Below, piece after piece: positions 57,053 through 64,000 of a stretch of 64,000 bases of DNA. Position 1 is the stretch's first letter; every line of letters starts with the position of its first letter. The DNA lies in NCBI GenBank assembly GCA_036172665.1, contig JAYKNF010000013.1:4774001-4838000 (forward strand), given 5' to 3'. This DNA comes from Prosopocoilus inquinatus. Lineage: Eukaryota > Arthropoda > Insecta > Coleoptera > Lucanidae. A program made the translations under genes and the position numbers. The notes below the pieces were generated by a model, which did no database searches, was not told the DNA's origin, and was given only the letters and a program-made list of their open reading frames with translations.

Positions 57053-60000
57053 CCTGGGATGTATCTAATCGATCCTTACTCATCTATCATGTTATTTTAC
57101 GTTTGGATGGACTCCAGTAACTCTGATGTGAGATACAAAGTTCTCGGACGCAGCAGAAGCTGGAAATAGTTTTGAACGAAACAACACGTATTAGCGTTGT
57201 TCCTGTGATGTATCTAAACGATCCTTACTTATCTAACATATTATATGACGTTTGGATGGACTCCAGTAACTCTAATGTGAGATACGAAATTTTCGGACGT
57301 AGCAGCAGCTGGAAATAGTTTTAAACGAAACAACACATATTAGCGTTGTTCCTGTGATGTATCTAATCGATCCTTACTCATCTACCATGTTATTTGACGT
57401 TTGGACGGACTCCAGTAACTCTGATGTGAGATACAAAGTTCTCGGACGCAGCAGAAGCTGGAAATAGTTTTGAACGAAGCAACACGTATTAGCGTTGTTC
57501 CTGTGATGTATCTAAACGATCCTTACTTATCTAACATGTTATTTGACGTTTGGATGGACTCCAGTAACTCTAATGTGAGATACGAAATTTTCGGACGCAG
57601 CAGCAGCTGGAAATAGTTTTAGACGAAACAACACATATTAGCGTTGTTCCTGTGATGTATCTAATCGATCCTTACTCATCTATCATGTTATTTGACGTTT
57701 GGACGGACTCCAGTAACTCTGATGTGAGATACAAAGTTCTCGGACACAGCAGAAGCTGGAAATAGTTTTAAACGAAACAACACGTATTAGCGTTGTTCCT
57801 GTGATGTATCTAAACGATCCTTACTTATCTAACATGTTATTTGACGTTTGGATGGACTCCAGTAACTCTAATGTGAGATACGAAATTTTCGGACGCAGCA
57901 GCAGCTGGAAATAGTTTTAGACGAAACAACACATATTAGCGTTGTTCCTGTGATGTATCTAATCGATCCTTACTCATCTATCATGTTATATGACGTTTGG
58001 ATGGACTCCAGTAAGTCTGATGTGAGATACAAAGTTTTTGGACGCAGCAGCTGCTGGAAATAGTTTTAAACGAAACAACACGTATTAGCGTTGTTCCTGT
58101 GCTGTATCTAATCGATCCTTACTTATCTATCATGTTATTTGACGTTTCGATGGACTCCAGTAACTCTGATGTGAGATACGAAGTTTTCGGACGCAGCAGA
58201 AGCTGGAAATAGTTTTGAACGAAACAACACGTATTAGCGTTGTTCCTGTGCTGTATCTAATCGATCCTTACTTAGCTACTATGTTATTTGACGTTTCGAT
58301 GTACTCCAGTAACTCTAATGTGAGATACGAAATTTTCGGACGCAGCAGCAGCTGGAAATAGTTTTAAACGAAACAACACATATTAGCGTTGTTCCTGTGA
58401 TGTATCTAAACGATCCTTACTTATCTAACATATTATATGACGTTTGGATGGACTCCAGTAAGTCTGATGTGAGATACAAAGTTCTTGGACGCAGCAGCTG
58501 CTGGAAATAGTTTTAAACGAAACAACACGTATTAGCGTTGTTCCTGTGCTGTATCTAATCGATCCTTACTTAGCTACTATGTTATTTGACGTTTCGATGT
58601 ACTCCAGTAACTCTAATGTGAGATACGAAATTTTCGGACGCAGCAGCAGCTGGAAATAGTTTTAAACGAAACAACACATATTAGCGTTGTTCCTGTGATG
58701 TATCTAATCGATCCTTACTCATCTATCATGTTATTTGGCGTTTCGATGGGCTCCAGTAACTCTGATGTGAGATACAAAGTTCTCGGACGCAGCAGAAGCT
58801 GGAAATAGTTTTGAACGAAACAACACGTATTAGCGTTGTTCCTGTGATGTATCTAAACGATCCTTACTTATCTAACATGTTATTTGACGTTTGGATGGAC
58901 TCCAGTAAGTCTGATGTGAGATACGACGTTTTCGGACGCAGCAGAAGCTGGAAATAGTTTTAAACGAAACAACACATATTAGCGTTGTTCCTGTGATGTA
59001 TCTAATCGATCCTTATTCATCTATCATGTTATTTGGCGTTTCGATGGACTCCAGTAACTCTGATGTGAGATACAAAGTTCTCGGACGCAGCAGAAGCAGG
59101 AAATAGTTTTGAACGAAACAACACGTATTAGCGTTGTTCCTGTGATGTATCTAAACGATCCTTACTTATCTAACATATTATATGACGTTTGGATGGACTC
59201 CAATAAGTCTGATGTGAGATACAAAGTTTTTGGACGCAGCAGCTGCTGGAAATAGTTTTAAACGAAACAACACGTATTAGCGTTGTTCCTGTGCTGTATC
59301 TAATCGATCCTTACTTATCTATCATGTTATTTGACGTTTCGATGGACTCCAGTAACTCTGATGTGAGATACGAAGTTCTCGGACGCAGCAGATGCTGGAA
59401 ATAGTGTTAAACGAAACAACACGCATTAGCGTTGTTCCTGTGATGTATCTAATCGATCCTTACTCATCTATCATGTTATTTGGCGTTTCGATGGACTCCA
59501 GTAACTCTGATGTGAGATACAAAGTTTACGGACGCAGCAGAAGCTGGAAATAGTTTTAAATGAAACAACACGTATTAGCGTTGTTCCTGTGATGTATCTA
59601 ATCGATCCTTACTTATCTATCATGTTATTTGACGTTTCGATGGACTCCAGTAACTTTGATGTGAGATACGAAGTTCTCGGAAGCAGCTGAAGCTAGAAAT
59701 AGTTTTAAACGAAACAACACGTATTAGCGTTATTCCTGTGATGTATCTAATCGATCCTTACTCATCTATCAAGTTATTTGACGTTTGGATGGACTCCAGT
59801 AACTCTGATGTGAGATACAATGTTTACGGACGCAGCAGAAGCTGGAAATAGTTTCGAACGAAACAACACGTATTAGCGTTGTTCCTGTGATGTATCTAAT
59901 CGATCCTTACTTATCTACTATGTTATTTGACGTTTCGATGGACTCCAGTAACTATGATGTGAGATACGAAATTTCCGGACGCAGCAGAAGCTGGAAATAG

Positions 60001-61373
60001 TTTTAAACGAAACAACACGCATTAGCGTTGTTCCTGTGATGTATCTAATCGATCCTTACTCATCTCTCATGTTATTTGGCGTTTCGATGGACTCCAGTAA
60101 CTTTAATGTGAGTTACGAAGTTCTCGGACGCAGCTGAAGCTAGAAATAGTTTTAAAGGAAACAACACGCATTAGCGTTGTTCCTGTGATGTATCTATTCA
60201 ATCCTTACTCATCTATCATGTTATTTGGCGTTTCGATGGACTCCAGTAACTTTGATGTGATATACAAAGTTTTTGGACGCAGCAGAAGCTGGAGGTAGTT
60301 TTAAACGAAACAACACGCATTAGCGTTGTTCCTGTGATGTATCTAATCGATCCTTACTCATCTATCATGTTATTTGGCGTTTCGATGGACTCCAGTAACT
60401 TTGATGTGATATACAAAGTTTTTGTACGCAGCAGAAGCTGGAGGTAGTTTTGAACGAAACAACACGTATTAGCGTTGTTCCTGTGATGTATCTAATCGAT
60501 CCTTACTTAGCTACTATGTTATTTGACGTTTCGATGGACTCCAGTAACTCTAATGTGAGATACGAAATTTTCGGACGTAGCAGCAGCTGGAAATAGTTTT
60601 AAACGAAACAACACATATTAGCGTTGTTCCTGTGATGTATCTAATCGATCCTTACTCATCTATCATGTTATTTGGCGTTTCGATGGACTCCAGTAACACT
60701 GATGTGAGATACAAAGTTCTCGGACGCAGGAGAAGCTGGAAATAGTTTTGAACGAAACAACACGTATTAGCGTTGTTCCTGTGATGTATATAAACGATCC
60801 TTATGTATCTAACATGTTATTTGACGTTTGGATGGACTCCAGTATGTCTGATGTGAGATACAAAGTTTTTGGACGCAGCAGGAGCTGGAAATAGTTTTAA
60901 ACGAAACAACACGTATTAGCGTTGTTCCTGTGCTGTATCTAATCGATCCTTACTTATCTATCATGTTATTTGACGTTTCGATGGACTCCAGTAACTCTGA
61001 TGTGAGATACGACGTTTTCGGACGCAGCAGAAGCTGGAAATAGTTTTAAACGAAACAACACGTATTAGCGTTGTTCCTGTGATGTATCTAATCGATCCTT
61101 TCTCATCTATTATGTTATTTGACGTTTGGACGGACTCCAGTAACTCTGATGTGAGATACAAAGTTCTCGGACGCAGCAGAAGCTGGAAATAGTTTTGAAC
61201 GAAACAACACGTATTAGCGTTGTTCCTGTGCTGTATCTAATCGATCCTTACTCATCTATCATGTTATTTTACGTTTGGATGGACTCCAGTAACTCTGATG
61301 TGAGATACGACATTTTCGGACGCAGCAGAAGCTGGAAATAGTTTTAAACGAAACAACACGCATTAGCGATGTT
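57053..61373. repeat. 4321-bp higher-order unit (29 monomers)
   Basis: The CCTGGGATG variant at 57053 recurs at 61374, exactly 29 x 149 bp later, and markers near 56640 and 60961 show the same step. This is a third, shorter copy of the 6702-bp unit, with about 16 monomers missing. Confidence 0.87.
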
Positions 61374-64000
61374 CCTGGGATGTATCTAATCGATCCTTAC
61401 TCATCTATCATGTTATTTTACGTTTGGATGGACTCCAGTAACTCTGATGTGAGATACAAAGTTCTCGGACGCAGCAGAAGCTGGAAATAGTTTTGAACGA
61501 AACAACACGTATTAGCGTTGTGCCTGTGATGTATCTAAACGATCCTTACTTATCTAACATATTATATGACGTTTGGATGGACTCCAGTAACTCTAATGTG
61601 AGATACGAAATTTTCGGACGTAGCAGCAACTGGAAATAGTTTTAAACGAAACAACACATATTAGCGTTGTTCCTGTGATGTATCTAATCGATCCTTACTC
61701 ATCTACCATGTTATTTGACGTTTGGACGGACTCCAGTAACTCTGATGTGAGATACAAAGTTCTCGGACGCAGCAGAAGCTGGAAATAGTTTTGAACGAAG
61801 CAACACGTATTAGCGTTGTTCCTGTGATGTATCTAAACGATCCTTACTTATCTAACATGTTATTTGACGTTTGGATGGACTCCAGTAACTCTAATGTGAG
61901 ATACGAAATTTTCGGACGCAGCAGCAGCTGGAAATAGTTTTAGACGAAACAACACATATTAGCGTTGTTCCTGTGATGTATCTAATCGATCCTTACTCAT
62001 CTATCATGTTATTTGACGTTTGGACGGACTCCAGTAACTCTGATGTGAGATACAAAGTTCTCGGACACAGCAGAAGCTGGAAATAGTTTTGAACGAAACA
62101 ACACGTATTAGCGTTGTTCCTGTGATGTATCTAAACGATCCTTACTTATCTAACATGTTATTTGACGTTTGGATGGACTCCAGTAACTCTAATGTGAGAT
62201 ACGAAATTTTCGGACGCAGCAGCAGCTGGAAATAGTTTTAGACGAAACAACACATATTAGCGTTGTTCCTGTGATGTATCTAATCGATCCTTACTCATCT
62301 ATCATGTTATATGACGTTTGGATGGACTCCAGTAAGTCTGATGTGAGATACAAAGTTTTTGGACGCAGCAGCTGCTGGAAATAGTTTTAAACGAAACAAC
62401 ACGTATTAGCGTTGTTCCTGTGCTGTATCTAATCGATCCTTACTTATCTATCATGTTATTTGACGTTTCGATGTACTCCAGTAACTCTGATGTGAGATAC
62501 GAAGTTTTCGGACGCAGCAGAAGCTGGAAATAGTTTTGAACGAAACAACACGTATTAGCGTTGTTCCTGTGATGTATCTAAACGATCCTTACTTATCTAA
62601 CATATTATATGACGTTTGGATGGACTCCAGTAAGTCTGATGTGAGATACAAAGTTCTTGGACGCAGCAGCTGCTGGAAATAGTTTTAAACGAAGCAACAC
62701 GTATTAGCGTTGTTCCTGTGCTGTATCTAATCGATCCTTACTTAGCTACTATGTTATTTGACGTTTCGATGTACTCCAGTAACTCTAATGTGAGATACGA
62801 AATTTTCGGACGCAGCAGCAGCTGGAAATAGTTTTAAACGAAACAACACATATTAGCGTTGTTCCTGTGATGTATCTAATCGATCCTTACTCATCTATCA
62901 TGTTATTTGGCGTTTCGATGGACTCCAGTAACTCTGATGTGAGATACAAAGTTCTCGGACGCAGCAGAAGCTGGAAATAGTTTTGAACGAAACAACACGT
63001 ATTAGCGTTGTTCCTGTGATGTATCTAAACGATCCTTACTTATCTAACATGTTATTTGACGTTTGGATGGACTCCAGTAAGTCTGATGTGAGATACAAAG
63101 TTTTTGGACGCAGCAGGAGTTGGAAATAGTTTTAAACGAAACAACACGTATTAGCGTTGTTCCTGTGCTGTATCTAATCGATACTTACTTATCTATCATG
63201 TTATTTGACGTTTCGATAAACTCCAGTAACTCTGATGTGAGATACGACGTTTTCGGACGCAGCAGAAGCTGGAAATAGTTTTAAACGAAACAACACATAT
63301 TAGCGTTGTTCCTGTGATGTATCTAATCGATCCTTATTCATCTATCATGTTATTTGGCGTTTCGATGGACTCCAGTAACTCTGATGTGAGATACAAAGTT
63401 CTCGGACGCAGCAGAAGCTGGAAATAGTTTTGAACGAAACAACACGTATTAGCGTTGTTCCTGTGATGTATCTAAACGATCCTTACTTATCTAACATATT
63501 ATATGACGTTTGGATGGACTCCAATAAGTCTGATGTGAGATACAAAGTTTTTGGACGCAGCAGCTGCTGGAAATAGTTTTAAACGAAACAACACGTATTA
63601 GCGTTGTTCCTGTGCTGTATCTAATCGATCCTTACTTATCTATCATGTTATTTGACGTTTCGATGGACTCCAGTAACTCTGATGTGAGATACGAAGTTCT
63701 CGGACGCAGCAGATGCTGGAAATAGTGTTAAACGAAACAACACGCATTAGCGTTGTTCCTGTGATGTATCTAATCGATCGTTACTCATCTATCATGTTAT
63801 TTGGCGTTTCGATGGACTCCAGTAACTCTGTTGTGAGATACAAAGTTTACGGACGCAGCAGAAGCTGGAAATAGTTTTAAATGAAACAACACGTATTAGC
63901 GTTGTTCCTGTGATGTATCTAATCGATCCTTACTTATCTATCATGTTATTTGACGTTTCGATGGACTCCAGTAACTTTGATGTGAGATACGAAGTTCTCG

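Larger units (their letters stand above)
43354..64000. repeat. 149-bp satellite array, right block
   Basis: 20.6 kb of uninterrupted head-to-tail monomers to the end of the window. Occasional one- or two-base indels occur, for example GAGATAAAAG at about 43729. Short ORFs of 66 and 86 codons recur only because monomers repeat. No insertion or gene seen. Confidence 0.96.

Overview
This window is repetitive eukaryotic DNA, with no bacterial-type operons and no recognisable host single-copy gene. It consists of (i) about 41.5 kb of a head-to-tail satellite with a 149-bp monomer (roughly 278 monomers), (ii) one 20,272-bp insertion made entirely of rearranged pieces of a BEL/Pao LTR retrotransposon, and (iii) three nearly identical copies of a 757-bp CpG-rich non-satellite segment embedded in the array. 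BEL/Pao elements occur only in animals. The family type and the satellite organisation fit an arthropod, most likely an insect, centromeric or pericentromeric array. Species or order cannot be read from the sequence.

Layout: 1-10800 satellite, arranged in a higher-order repeat (HOR) of 19-20 monomers (spacings 2980, 2749 and 2831 bp). 10801-31072 composite BEL/Pao insertion, flanked by a 5-bp target duplication (ACTTT). 31073-33323 satellite, continuing the same HOR. 33324-34080, 37439-38195 and 42597-43353 are the three 757-bp inserts, separated by satellite. 43354-64000 satellite with longer HOR periods (about 5158, 6702 and 4321 bp).

Within the BEL/Pao insertion the outer edges are correct LTR ends in minus orientation. 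The inside is a patchwork: inverted gag-RT piece, forward RT-integrase piece with LTR, inverted protease-RNase H piece, forward integrase piece with LTR, inverted LTR plus C-terminal piece, a short forward scrap, one complete forward gag-pol ORF (20393-25582, 1729 residues) with 3' LTR but no 5' LTR, then inverted gag, RT-integrase and gag pieces ending in primer-binding site and LTR. Most joints show several bases of shared sequence. Two sequence variants of the element (129-bp versus about 171-bp LTR, plus linked coding differences) are mixed in it. Sister HOR copies at about 2240 and 7820 preserve the unoccupied insertion site, and removing 20,277 bp restores the HOR spacing exactly. The favoured reading is that one scrambled, multi-copy cDNA or a rearranged insertion sits at one integrase-made site. 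Post-insertion replication-based rearrangement and assembly error remain alternatives.

Functionally, the only intact protein-coding gene is the retrotransposon gag-pol. The satellite carries a conserved near-palindrome in each monomer, and the many short ORFs in it are frame accidents.
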